DNA of 64,000 nt from Cryptomeria japonica. Its lineage: Eukaryota > Streptophyta > Pinopsida > Cupressales > Cupressaceae. Location of the stretch: contig NC_081405.1 in NCBI RefSeq assembly GCF_030272615.1, positions 654,432,920-654,496,919 of the forward strand, written 5' to 3'. The notes under the pieces were generated by a model that worked only from the letters and a program-made list of their open reading frames with translations, was not told the origin of the DNA and ran no database searches. A program made the translations under genes and the position numbers. Position 1 is the stretch's first letter. Every line of letters begins with the position of its first letter. Shown here piece after piece: positions 22,522 through 33,596 of the stretch.

Positions 22522-23760
22522 TTATAACACCACTGGTTTCTCCTTCCAGATTTTGTTCATGTCCGCTTGAACAATGTCAACATCAATTTTTCCTTCCGAA
22601 GTGACCAGTATATCATCAAATATGCTCTTTCTTGATCTACAGAATCTGGCAATGTGACTCGGTTTGTTGCAGTGATAGCAGACCAGTCCAGGTGCTCTCC
22701 AAGGTCCATTGTTCATGTTTCCATTCTTTCTTCTGCATGTTGCAGCAGTGTGACCATGACCATGACAGACCATACAGTTTTCTCTCCATCCGGTTGCTGC
22801 TTGATAACCACCGCTTCTTAGCTGATGATTGAAGGCATTAAACCAATTGTAATTCTGGTTCACAAAAGGTTCAAGACCAGCTCCTTGGGTCCTCTGAGGA
22901 TATCTATCAATGTTGTTCATAACTGACGTGCATTTAGATGCTCTATGCCCATACTTATTGCATGCATAACAGTTACCATTGAATCTATAGGATCTAGGCT
23001 TATCATTTAGGAAATAAGGAAAATTGTTGTAAGCCTTACTCCTACACACATTTGCAGTATGTCCTTCTTTAAGATAGTTAAAACAAATAGGTTTAAACTT
23101 TTGCTTACCTTTATCCTTTGATGTCAGTTGTTTCTTTGATGTTCCAGCATTTGTACCAGAGGTCTCACCTTCCTCATGACCAAAATAACCAAGTCCATTG
23201 GTACTCTTGACCAGTTTGGTAGATTCAAGCTTTCGCTCTAGCTTGTCAGTACTCTTGTTGAACTTAGCAAGTATTTCCTTTGACTCAGAGAGTTCTTTGA
23301 AAATAGCAGCATTTGTTTCCAACAGGTTCTCATTCTCAAAGATGGCAGTGTTCAGTTCTCCTTGCATGTCTTCCTTTTCCACTTTGCTTCCATGGAGTTG
23401 AGCATTTAGGGCACTCATCTCTTGTTTTAGCTTGGAGATCTCATGATCTCTTTCTTTCACCAGATCTTCATCTTTCCTCCAATTCTCAAGCTCTTGACAC
23501 ATTCGGATAGTCAGTCCTTCCAACTCCTTTCTCAGGTTGGAGTTTGATTCATTCAACTTATTTACTTCAGCAATTAGGGCTTCCATGTCTGCTTCATCTG
23601 AAGAACTATTTTTAGATAGCTCCATCAACTTTTCTGCATGTTCTCTCCTTTTTACTTGAGATGCCTTGTATTTGACCATAAGATCATCATAGGCTTGCTC
23701 AGACTGAGTGAACCGATGGGTAAGTTCCCTCAAAGTGTATTCCCCCATATCTCTTTCCAA
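22522..23760 (-). CDS. Element B gag-like protein with four CCHC knuckles
   Basis: An uninterrupted 412-codon ORF whose ATG lies 24 bp from the primer-binding site. Residues 1-190 are strongly helical and charged with coiled-coil character (EVNKLNESNSNLRKELEGL, RDHEISKLKQEMSALNAQL). Then come a Ser/Gly/Lys linker and four CCHC-type knuckles: CFNY-x4-H-x4-C (second Cys replaced by Tyr), CYACNKYGHRASKC, CMVCHGHGHTAATC and CYHCNKPSHIARFC. CCHC knuckles of gag bind element RNA for packaging. The usual copia gag N-terminal domain, as in element C, is not recognisable, so the coiled coil may replace it in particle assembly. It is the only long coding region in the window without stops. Confidence 0.82.
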   Translation of the reverse strand: MERDMGEYTLRELTHRFTQSEQAYDDLMVKYKASQVKRREHAEKLMELSKNSSSDEADMEALIAEVNKLNESNSNLRKELEGLTIRMCQELENWRKDEDLVKERDHEISKLKQEMSALNAQLHGSKVEKEDMQGELNTAIFENENLLETNAAIFKELSESKEILAKFNKSTDKLERKLESTKLVKSTNGLGYFGHEEGETSGTNAGTSKKQLTSKDKGKQKFKPICFNYLKEGHTANVCRSKAYNNFPYFLNDKPRSYRFNGNCYACNKYGHRASKCTSVMNNIDRYPQRTQGAGLEPFVNQNYNWFNAFNHQLRSGGYQAATGWRENCMVCHGHGHTAATCRRKNGNMNNGPWRAPGLVCYHCNKPSHIARFCRSRKSIFDDILVTSEGKIDVDIVQADMNKIWKEKPVVL

Positions 23761-23783
23761 GTGGTTAAACTTATAGAAAGGTT

Positions 23784-23796
23784 GGCTCTGATACCA
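23784..23796 (-). promoter_or_regulatory. Primer-binding site of element B
   Basis: In complement TGGTATCAGAGCC, two bases inside the 5' LTR end ATTCATCA. This is the initiator Met tRNA type shared by the copia elements here. Confidence 0.92.
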
Positions 23797-23798
23797 AT

Positions 23799-24949
23799 TG
23801 ATGAATACTAAGAGCGAGGGGGTGAATTAGTATGCCAAAAATATTTGCACTTAAACACTTTGCAAGACTAACAGTAAACTAGTAAAATAGTTTAACAGAC
23901 AAATCGGTTAACAAACATGCAAACAAAACAGCTAATAATGCATTCACCCATAGAAGCACAAACACCATAACACAATAGATTTTGATGTGGAAACCCAAAT
24001 GGGAAAAACCACGGTGAGATGGAACTCACAAGTCACTATCTACAGAATAGGAACCATACTGGTTAAGGTTAAACCGGTTAAGGTCTTACAATGTTCTTTA
24101 CCAGAACAGATCCTATTAGGAATCTCAAGTTCTGTTAGGAGATAAGTCCGATTAAAGACTACCTTGCTAGAGGATTTTAGATCCACAGATGTGAACCACA
24201 TTGTTAGAGGATTTACAAAAGGCTTTTGGGCCTACTTGGTTAAGGGCTACAAACTTGTCAAAGATTTGAGTAATCAACAAGTGTTTGATCTATCTAATAG
24301 CACAGACTACTCAGTTAGATCCTTGATAGCTCGTTCTTAATGCACTCCAGCATTAATTCAGTCTTCTACACATTCATATTCTCTCCAACTCCTCAACCAC
24401 CTTAAACCCTAGCAACAACATAAACTTTTGATACGACCACATCAACAACCTAAAACCCTAGACATGATGTCCTTAAAAAGGAATCTAATTTCATGTCAGT
24501 CCAATAGGATTACATTACAATTTCCTAGGTTCAATGAACCTGGACATACTTGGTACCACGACACAAAAAAAACCATTAATGTGTCGACACTGTCAAACAA
24601 TTGGTGGATGGTAACTCATCACAAAATGTCAGTTGGTAACTCATCACAGAGTATTACCAATTCATACAAAATGCCAATTGTCGGTTTGACAAAAGTGAAG
24701 ACTGGTAAAAATGTGTTATGCTGCTTTAATCCCTTGTGCCGCTTGGGATCCACGAACCGCTTGGGGTCAACATGCCGCTTCAGACTAGGAAACACATTCT
24801 GCAAAACATCAATACTCTAAAGACTATAATACAACATACTGGTTATAACAAATACCGGTTGTGCTCTAACTCATACAGATAAAGAGGATCTCAATGCAAG
24901 TGTGTGTCCATTAATGACAATCCCAACATAAACATCAAAAATGCCAACA
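23799..24949 (-). repeat. 5' LTR of element B
   Basis: Same length (1,151 bp) and ends as the 3' copy. The C-rich tract lies at about 23810-23826 in complement. The outer end TGTTGGCATT abuts the flank CATTA. Confidence 0.93.
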
Positions 24950-26397
24950 CATTACTCTAGGTGGAATGTTTGTTAGGCCAATATTATCTGCTAAAGACTG
25001 AAATTTTACTTTTGGCCCTATTAGTAACAACTAAATGCATGACGTACAAAATACCATATTAATAAGTTATATTATGTCTTACTTTAAGTTCTAATAAAAT
25101 ATCTATATTGCATAGTTTATTAGTGTCAAGTCATATTGGCACATGATCCTTCATATATGAATGTTTGTTATATTTATTCAAAACCAACGTCTAGATTGGT
25201 TTAATATAAATTACATTATAGACCCATAACCCACAAGTGCTTGAGTTCATATTAATGATACTGGGTAAAAGTACAAACTCATGTTTCACTTTTATAAAGG
25301 AAAAGGCTAACAACAACAAAACAGTTCAACTTCAATGGCACAAAAGTGATATTTCTATTTGGTATTTGAAGATGATGTAAACTGATGAAATGTGTAAAAC
25401 TAGATTAAGTTTATAAATATTATTTAAAAAAAAAAATTGGAACAAGAATTGTTATGTTTTTTTAATTATTAAAGTCATCTTTTTAATTATTGAAAAATAC
25501 TGCAAATCAGGGGTTTCACCTCCCACCACAAAACTATATGTAAATAATCTTGTTTTCCTCTGATTTTGAAATATGTTTTAGATGACATCCATAGCCAGTG
25601 CAAAAAAAATAAGAAATCTAATTTCGATGTATATTTTCACCATTATAACAATTCAAAGTCGAAATTTCCATAAATCGATAGTTTTCGTCTCCCACCAAAT
25701 TTCCCCTATCAAAACTATAGCAATCCCCCCAAAAAATATATATTCTTGAAGAGGACTCTCTCATCTAGTGTTATATATAATTTTAAAATTTTTTCTGATA
25801 TAATTTACTATTTTTTTTGTTTTTCCGAATCAGAGTCTTCTTGAATGTTAATATACCTACCGGTAGTATTTTGTAATTTTAATATACTAATTCTAAATGA
25901 AATTCTATAAAAATTATATGTCAATGTTCCTCACTCTGAGCTCTCGAAAAGGGTATTTTTATTTTTTTAAATAAAATAGAATTTGATGGTCAAATTCTTA
26001 GCAGAAATTGAAAGTTCTGCAAATTGGGGGGGTTTTGTTGAGTAGGCTGCCATGTGGGATGCCACATAGGCATCCTCAGCCGAGTCCGGCTCGACCGAGT
26101 CCCCCAAGAGGTGAGACCCTCCATGAGCATTCATGTAGGGAAGTGACCACTCACTTCCCCACCCTTTCCCTCATATATTAATGAGGCGATTTTTTAATTT
26201 TTGAAAAACAAAAAACAAAAAACAATTAATAAAATCTTCAATTTTTTTTCTGGGAAGTTGATTTTTTTCAAGGAAGGAGGCAATTTTTTTGGAGGTGATT
26301 TTTTATCGAGGAGGTGATTTTTTGCAAAGGAGATGATTTTTTCCTTAAGGAGTATTCACTTGCGATTTTAGGAAAGCAAATTTCAATACTTTGTGTA
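24950..26397. other. Noncoding flank; GC-rich patch before the transposase-like gene
   Basis: AT-rich without a supported gene up to about 26020. A GC-richer patch (26030-26165) with CCGAGTCCGGCTCGACCGAG follows, then CATATATTAATGAGG (26172-26186), a possible TATA region about 220 bp upstream of the ATG at 26398. A promoter role is inference only. Confidence 0.4.
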
Positions 26398-27340
26398 ATG
26401 GGGAATAAAAGAAATAGAGAAAAAAAATATGATTGTATAAGGGATGATTCAAAGAAAGGTCATACAAAATGTAATCAAGAGCAACCTGTTGATGTTGAGG
26501 AAGATCCTGCTGATGTTGAAGATGATGCAACTAAAGTAGTGGAAGAAATTAGTACTAATCAAGGTATGAATTTTTCTTCTGTCATGAGAAATTTGATGGA
26601 GATGAATAAGGATTCTCTTTTCAGTCAAATTTCATCTAAACACATGGTACCTAAGACCACAATTAAATTGCATTGCAAAAAAATGTGGGAGGAATATTTT
26701 TTTAAAAATTCTATGGTCGAGAGAGCATAATTATTTGTAAAGTTATTCAGGAAAAGAGAAATGACTCCTATTTTGGAGTTGTTGGGTGTTTATAATAGGA
26801 AAAGCTCAGAAAGTCATGTAAAAGAAACAATAGTTGAAAATTTGCAAGATGCATTGAACCTTATTGATACCACAAGTCAAGGAGTTGATTCAAGTTTTGC
26901 ACATAGAGCGTTGATGACTACGATTTCTAGTAAGAGGTTGTCACATAAAAGACAAGTTACAACAGTTTCTGAATTACTGCATATATCTAGAAAAACTATT
27001 CAAAGATATATTAGGAGGAGGAATATGTTAGATGAAAACATTAAAATGAATTGGGTAAATATTTGTAGACTTCCTCAAAAAGACAAAATTTTTGAAGATG
27101 TAAGAAGATTGTTCATTGAATACTGGACCAACCACTCCCATGTTTCTTCCAATAGAAGGGACACTATATAGATGAAAGATGAAGAGACTGGTATAAAGTT
27201 TTCACATCCTAAAGATTTTGTAGATACAGCACAAAGTGAACTATTTGAAGCATTCAATGAAGAATTTTCAGATGTGAAAATATGTCAGAGAATATTTGAG
27301 AGGTTGCACCCTTGCTTTGTACACATAAATAAGGTATGTG
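26398..27340 (+). pseudogene. Transposase-like gene, 5' part, split by element E
   Basis: From an ATG at 26398 the reading is acidic and basic at first, then shows a probable helix-turn-helix (VSELLHISRKTIQRYIRRR, about 26968-27024) suited to DNA binding. It ends in HPCFVHINKVC at the insertion of element E. In-frame stops occur near 26728 (TAA) and 27169 (TAG). Joining 27340 to 61751 keeps the frame open, continuing into a Cys-rich segment (VCETCCCQNHVEF), so E broke an exon. The gene resembles a family of large uncharacterised eukaryotic proteins with a DDE-like core, but I cannot name it. An ATG-less upstream extension to 26314 is possible. Confidence 0.7.
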
Positions 27341-28768
27341 TGATGGTATGATGAAAGAATAAGTATCCGGTAGAATACTGAGAGGGGGGGGTGAATCAGT
27401 ATATTGAAAAACTAATACAAATTTCCCAAACTCAAACTCAGTCAGACAAAGTAAACATATCTCAGTCAAGATCAATTCATAAGAATGTTTGACATCAACC
27501 GGTTTAACTGTTATGACAACTTTAATAGTAAACAGCTTCAATCTTGTGAACATCAACAATGCTTAATTATAACTCAACATACTCATCTCTCAATGCTTCT
27601 ACTTAACATGACTTATCATAAATTAACCAAATCAACAAATAAGATCACATCCACAAAATCATTCACCACTTGAAACAAATGTTTATATGTGGAAAACCCA
27701 AATAGGTAAAAACCACGGTGAGATGAGTCTCACAAGGATAGCTATATGAACTCTTTCAAAGCTCACCCTGTTAGGAGCCAAGCCTATTAAAGCTTTACAA
27801 TACATCTTGTTAAGAACTAATTTCGGTTAGGAATCACTTGGTTAAGAGATTTACAAATATGCCTTGATTAAAAGTGCAATACCCTTTTAGGAGTAACCTT
27901 GCTAGAGGATTTAAGAATCCAAGCTAATGGACCACCTTGTCAGAGGATTTAATGAGTAACCAAGCTTGTTAGAGCTTACCCAGTTAAGGGATTTGACTTT
28001 TGTTGTAATTGTTAGAAAACAACAGGTTTTCTTGATCTGTCTGAGTAGCACTATATTTGCTTGATTAGATCCTTCTATGCTTCAATCTGTCTTCACTCAA
28101 AGTGCAGATCAATTCACTAGTTGGGAAACTACACACTCAATAGGTTTTCTACCAATCTTGCTAGCAACCTTTACAACAACTTCATCAACCTTAAATAGAA
28201 ATCAATTAGGTCAGTAAATAGCAAAAACCTAATTCTCATCATTGAGATTACAAACAAGTCAGTACAATCTTGACTGTTAGAAATCATGACAATCTCTTCA
28301 CATTCTTCAAGAAAATTCCAACCACTCCATGATCACTGCTTCATAGGACTTTGTAACTCATCACACATTGTGCATTAAATGCAATCCACTTTGGTCCTTC
28401 CCTAGGCAAGAAAAAATGTGCCAAAACAATTTGAACATATCGTCATTCAATGATCACATGTGTCTTCATCATTACCGCTTATCAGATAATAAACCATCAA
28501 ACTCTATCAGTTAGGGTTTAACAGTTGATAGGGTTTACCAACTAGAATGCATAGAAATCTTTAACCCTTTGCACCAGTTCATCTCACAAACTTAACATAC
28601 AAGTTTACAACATCTTCCACAAAGCCCTTCTTACCAGTTACTAGCCAATATCAAAAACAACAATATCAGCAATAACATAAATACCATTACCGGTTCAATT
28701 GACATCAATGACAACATATCATTAATGCAATCTCTATGCAAAATACCAAAAAAATCAAAATACCAACA
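27341..28768 (-). repeat. 3' LTR of element E (1,428 bp)
   Basis: In complement it runs from TGTTGGTATTTTGA (28768) to CATCATACCATCA (27341). The C-rich tract is at about 27377-27395 in complement (GAGAGGGGGGGGTGAATC on the plus strand). Confidence 0.93.
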
Positions 28769-28782
28769 ATCTCCCCCTTTGG
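28769..28782 (-). promoter_or_regulatory. Polypurine tract of element E
   Basis: In complement CCAAAGGGGGAGAT, abutting the 3' LTR and identical to the tracts of A and D. Confidence 0.9.
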
Positions 28783-29101
28783 CATTGATGGCAATACAAA
28801 TATCAACGCTTCTGATTGCTGCTGAGATTGGTGAATAGGAATCTTGGTTTACATTATTAAGTATTCACCTTGCTCTGTCTATCTTCAGCCTACCATTGGT
28901 TCACCTAATCAGACACATAATTCTTCTCCTCAATCACATAATTCTTCTCCCCCTTTGACAACAATGCTAAAGTGAAAGTAAAACATGTAATTCTTCTCTC
29001 ACTGTGATGTTGATGCTCCCCCTGTGGAATACATCCACTTCTTCATCAATCCATGTAAAATTCTGCAAGTAATTTAGGGACTGGTGCAATCAGCATCATG
29101 C

Positions 29102-31391
29102 TCAACTAACTTCATGAAGAGGGATAACCCCCAATTGACTTCTAAGATACTCGAAAGTGGTCTTAGGAATATGTTTGGTAAAGATATCTCCAAGCTTCTC
29201 CTTCGTAGAAACATGCTCCAAGATAACATCTTTACTTTGAACTTTTTCTCTCAAGAAGTGATATTTCAATTCAATGTGCTTAGTCCTTGTGTGCAAAACA
29301 AGATTTTTTGAAATCTTTATTGCACTTGTATTATCACACAAAATCTTTATTGGTTCTGACATTTCCATCTTCAAACCTTCCAAAATGTGCCCCATCCACA
29401 TAGCTTGTGTGCAATTCATATAAGCTTCTACATACTCAGCTTCAGCAGTAGATTGTGAAGTGCGACTCTGCTTTTTGCTACTCCAAGAGACTAGCCTTCC
29501 TTCTAGAAAGAATGCTCCACTGGTAGTACTGTTTTGGTCATCAATATTTCCAACCCAATCAGCATCTATGTATGCTTTCAAATCAAAATTTCTACCATAT
29601 GGATACCATAACCCATAGTCAATAGTACCTTTCAGATATCTAAAAATTCTTTTGGTTGCCATTAGATGTGCCTCCTTTGGATTTTTCTGAAATCTAGCAA
29701 CAATACCAACTGCATGGGCAATATCCGGTCGATTGTGAACAACATAGTGTAATTTCCCAATCATTGACCTGTATTCATTTTCATCTATAGACTTAGATGC
29801 ATCTTCCTTGGACAATTTACAACCTGTAACCATTGGGGTTCCAATTGGTTTACAGTCACTCATACCTAAAGTCTTCAAAACCTCTTTCACATACTTGGAT
29901 TGAGTAATGAAAATACCATTCTTCATCTACTGTATCTATAAGCCTATGAAATTTTTTATTTCCCCTACTAATGACATCTCAAATTCATTCTTCATTTCAT
30001 CTGCAAAACAATTACTCATGTCATCATTACCTCCAAATATAATGTCATCTACAAATACTTCACTGACCAGTATATCATCTCCTTCAGAATTGAGATAAAT
30101 GTTGTTGTCATCACTAGTTCTAGTAAATCCTACCTTCATCAAATTAGTATGAAGACATTCATACCATGCTCTGGGTGCCTACTTTAATTCATACAAGGCT
30201 TTATGCAATTTTCATACCATGTCTTCCTTATCTGTCAATGCATAACCATCAGGCTACTCTATATAAACCTCTTCTTCCAGTATCCCATTCAAGAATGCAT
30301 ATTTTACATCCATCTGGTGTACCTTAAACTTCTTATGAGCTACAAATTCAAGTAGTGTTCTGACACCTTCCAGTCTTGCTACTGGTGCAAAATTTTCTCC
30401 ATAGTCCTCTCCTTCTTCTTGCACATATTCTTTGCATACTAATCTTGCCTTATTGTGAATTACAACACCATCTTCATTTAGTTTATTTCTGAACACCCAT
30501 TTAGTACTTATAACATTCTTGTTTACCATTCGGGGTACGAGAGTCCAAGTGTTGTTCTTCTCAATTTGATCCATCTCCTCCTCCATAGCTTTCACCCAAT
30601 GATCATCACCAAATGCCTCCTTAGCACTCCTAGGTTCAAAGGTGGATATCATGCAATATTTCTCTCTTATTCTCCTTCTAGTTAGTACTCCAACATCCTT
30701 ATCCCCAATTATCTACCTAGAACTGTGATTCAGTCTCACATACTTAGGAATAACATGATCATTCTCTTTAGGTTCAGCTTCTTCATTATCATCTTCCTCT
30801 AAATTTATTTGTTCAGGTTGAACAAGTACATCAAGATTTTCTTTACCGGTTTCTGATTTAACAGTTTCAGGTTCCAAAAGAAAAATGCAAGGATCTTCAT
30901 CCTTCTTCTTAGAATTGGTTCCTTCTGAAATTTCAGGACATTCATCTACATGAACATTAGCACTTTCAATGATTTTCTGTGTCCGGTTATTGAAGCATTT
31001 ATAGGCCTTACTCTTGTTGGAATATCCAAGAAATATGCCTTCATCACTTTTAGCTTCAAACTTGCTTATGTAATCACCTCTTTTAATAAAACATTTTCTT
31101 CCAAATATCTTAAAATAGCTAACATCAGGTGATCTCCCATACTAGTACTCATATGGGGTTTTGTCCTTACCTTTTTATACTAGAACTCGGTTCATTGTGC
31201 ACAATTGTACTTATAGCTCCTTTCAAAAATGTTTTTGATACACCTCCTTGTATCAACATAGTTCTAACCGCTTCAACCACTCACTATTTGTTTCTCTCTA
31301 CTATACCATTCTGCTATGGTGTCCTTGGTGCAGAAAGTTGCCGCTTGATACCATTATCATCACAATATTTAGTGAACTCTACAGAAGTGAA
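29102..31391 (-). pseudogene. Element E integrase 3' part, reverse transcriptase and RNase H
   Basis: The minus strand shows integrase core (QLSAPRTP-x-QNGIVER) next to the C insertion point. A degraded linker follows, then RT from 30652 ([45 protein letters not shown]) with the FVDDIIFGG catalytic box near 30050, then RNase H at 29926-29102 (YIDADWVGN, TAEAEYVEA, CDNTSAIKIS, HTRTKHIELKYHFLREK). The three RT/RNase H segments share one frame and are separated by stops. RT copies element RNA and RNase H removes it. The Asp pair of the catalytic box is intact, but the gene cannot be translated through. Confidence 0.92.
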
Positions 31392-32457
31392 TGTTGGTAT
31401 TATGGATGTGTTTTATTAGTTTTGTCATTGATGTCAACACTTATCCTTCTAGAGATCTCTGGTTATGTTGAATTGACACATTGTGTTCACCGACAAGTTT
31501 AGTGACTTATGCACAGTCACCCGTATATTGTTCACCAGCAGGTTATATTGTTCACCGGCACTGAGGATGACTTGTTATCATCTAGAGATCACTTGGTTAT
31601 GTCGAAGAAATGGTTTGGATACTTGGTTTTGGTTTTTTGGTTTATGGTCTAATCGAGTTGACATATTTGTTGTTACCAGCAAATTGGTCTAGGTTATGGA
31701 CCGATATGCATTATCTATTCCAGATCAGCATGACACGTTATGGAGATGATTTATTGATTGGATATTGTTGTAAATTTATTGAGCCGACATAATGCATTGC
31801 ATCTTATCTTGTTTTTAATTGATTTTATTGTAATATTCTTAGTGAGTCGACCTACACATTTGGTCTTAGGTTTTGGTATATATGTAAGATCTCATTTGTG
31901 AGATGACAGGAGATGGTATATGGTATGTAAGGTTGTGGTATTGTAACATGGTATGTGCAAATATTGAAGATCATATGAGCAGAGCATAAAGAAGGTTTGA
32001 AGGTAATTATCAGAGCTTAACTAGTACTGAATCCAACATTGGAGATGCTATTTTGAGCAGTACATTATTCTAGGATTTAACTATCCTATTGTAGTCATTG
32101 CAACTCCCATTTGAGCAGTGTGCTCTAGGCGGTTGGCCTTTCTGCATGTGCAGACCCCATTTGTATACACATACTATCTATAGTAGTATCATCTGATTGT
32201 GGGTAAGGTTTCCCATCGTGTTTTTCCCCTTAAGGGTTTCCACATACAAATCTTTGTGTTATGTGTTGTGGATGTTGTTTCTCTTTCTGTTTCATGCATT
32301 AAGATTCATTGGTATTGATATTAACTGTTAATTTATCAATTGACATTAAGTTTGGTTTACCAGTATTAAGTATCAAGTTTGATTAAGTTGTATTTGGATT
32401 GAAATTCATAGTCAACTGATTCATCCCCCCCTCTCAGTTGCCTTCCATGTCCTAATA
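31392..32457 (+). repeat. 5' LTR of element C
   Basis: Starts TGTTGGTATTATGG and ends CCTAATA. TATATATG (31877-31884) is the likely TATA box. The C-rich tract is at 32418-32437. A 16-bp unit (ATATTGTTCACCRGCA) is repeated at 31525 and 31545; the 3' LTR keeps only one copy. Confidence 0.93.
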
Positions 32458-32459
32458 GT

Positions 32460-32472
32460 TGGTATCAGAGCC
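32460..32472 (+). promoter_or_regulatory. Primer-binding site of element C
   Basis: TGGTATCAGAGCC, 2 bp after the 5' LTR, initiator Met tRNA type. Confidence 0.92.
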
Positions 32473-32525
32473 TAGTCCTCTTTTTGCAGAAGCCTAACAG
32501 CTTGAGGAGATCCTATGGTGACTAA

Positions 32526-33596
32526 CATTTTCAAGAAGGATAGTCTGATGGAACCAACTATGGTATATGGAAGATTAGAATGGAGACACATCTAAAATAC
32601 ATTGGAAGAGACATATGGAAAGTTACAAAGAATGGCTATGTTGGTCCTACACTGAATCAACCTAATCCACCAACATTGGGTAAAGATCAAGAAAATGATT
32701 GCAAAGCAAGAGAAGCACTTTTGAGCACATTATCAGATCAGCAAATCATGGGATTATCAGACCAATCTACTACTAAAGCTATTTGGGATAAATTGGAGAC
32801 ACTGAATGAAGGAGATACCACTGTCAAAATTGCAAAACTGGAACGTTTCTGGGTCAGGTATGAAAATTTTAAAATGGAAGAAGATGAAAGAATTTCTCCT
32901 TTTATGGAAAGAGTTAATGAAATTTTTTTAGGAATACAATGTTGTGGAGGATCCTTAAGTGAAGACAAAATTGTTTCTAAAGTTTTAAGAGCATTGCCAT
33001 CAGCATGCAAAATGAAAGCAAATGCTATTAATGAGCTGAGAACAATGCCTAATACATCAGTATCCAGAGACACCTTTGTTGGAAAACATTCAACATTTGA
33101 GCTTGAGGAATTTGGTCTTGTTGCTACAATTAAGACAGATTTGGCCTTCAAAGCATCATCATCTGTAGCACCATCATCATCATCTAACAAATCTGATTGC
33201 AAAGCACTTTATGCAAGAGAACTTGAAGATATCATAAGGGAAAATGAAGAACTGGAAGAACTCGAAGCACTATTTGCAAGGAAAATGCCTAAAGGTCTAG
33301 TTGGAAGTAAGTTTGAAGGTAAAGCACCATTTAAATGTTTTAATTGTAATAAAATTGTTCATATGGCATCTACATGTCCTGATAGACATGTAAGATTGAG
33401 GGAGGAAGCTAAAAGAACATATAAGCCTAACCCTGAATATCAGAGATATAGATTTAAGAAGAATAGAGATAAATCTTGTTACTATGCTAATGAAGGAGTT
33501 ATTGATGATTCTGATGAAGAACTGATAGCCAATGGATGGGCTTTTGTTGTAATAAAAGAAGATCAACCAGCACCTACTGTTCCACCGGTAGAGTAG
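32526..33596 (+). pseudogene. Element C gag
   Basis: The gag reading starts in the region upstream of 32580 (DGTNYGIWKIRMETHLKYIG) and is open from there to a TAG at 33594-33596. It carries the copia gag signature (IWDKLETLNEGDTTVKIAKL, SKVLRALPSACKMK) and one knuckle, CFNCNKIVHMASTC (about 33333-33377), a CCHC with the usual Gly replaced by Val. The frame continues past the TAG straight into protease, so gag and pol were one ORF. Gag forms the particle and binds RNA. The exact start codon is unclear because a TAG lies just upstream of the conserved N-terminus. Confidence 0.85.

Larger units (their letters stand above)
17257..24949 (-). mobile_element. Element B: complete gag-only LTR retrotransposon
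   Basis: On the minus strand: 5' LTR (23799-24949), primer site, gag-like zinc-knuckle ORF, a very long charged ORF, polypurine tract, 3' LTR (17257-18407). Both LTRs are 1,151 bp, begin TGTTGGCATT and end TATTCATCA. Flanks are CATTG (17252-17256) and CATTA (24950-24954), a 5-bp duplication with one transition. No protease, integrase, RT or RNase H motif is seen in the 5.4-kb interior. This fits the published class of terminal-repeat retrotransposons with a gag domain (TR-GAG), which would depend on pol enzymes of relatives. Its primer site and polypurine tract closely resemble those of elements D and E. The first 155 bp of the LTRs differ by roughly 5% by eye. Confidence 0.9.

Noticed and set aside
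26030-26130. GC-rich patch as a terminal inverted repeat of a DNA transposon
   Set aside because: No matching inverted copy is visible after 63941 within the window; cannot be supported.
32738-33202. Minus-strand 154-residue ORF opposite element C gag
   Set aside because: Shadow of the gag frame; the plus-strand product has the family motifs and zinc knuckle.
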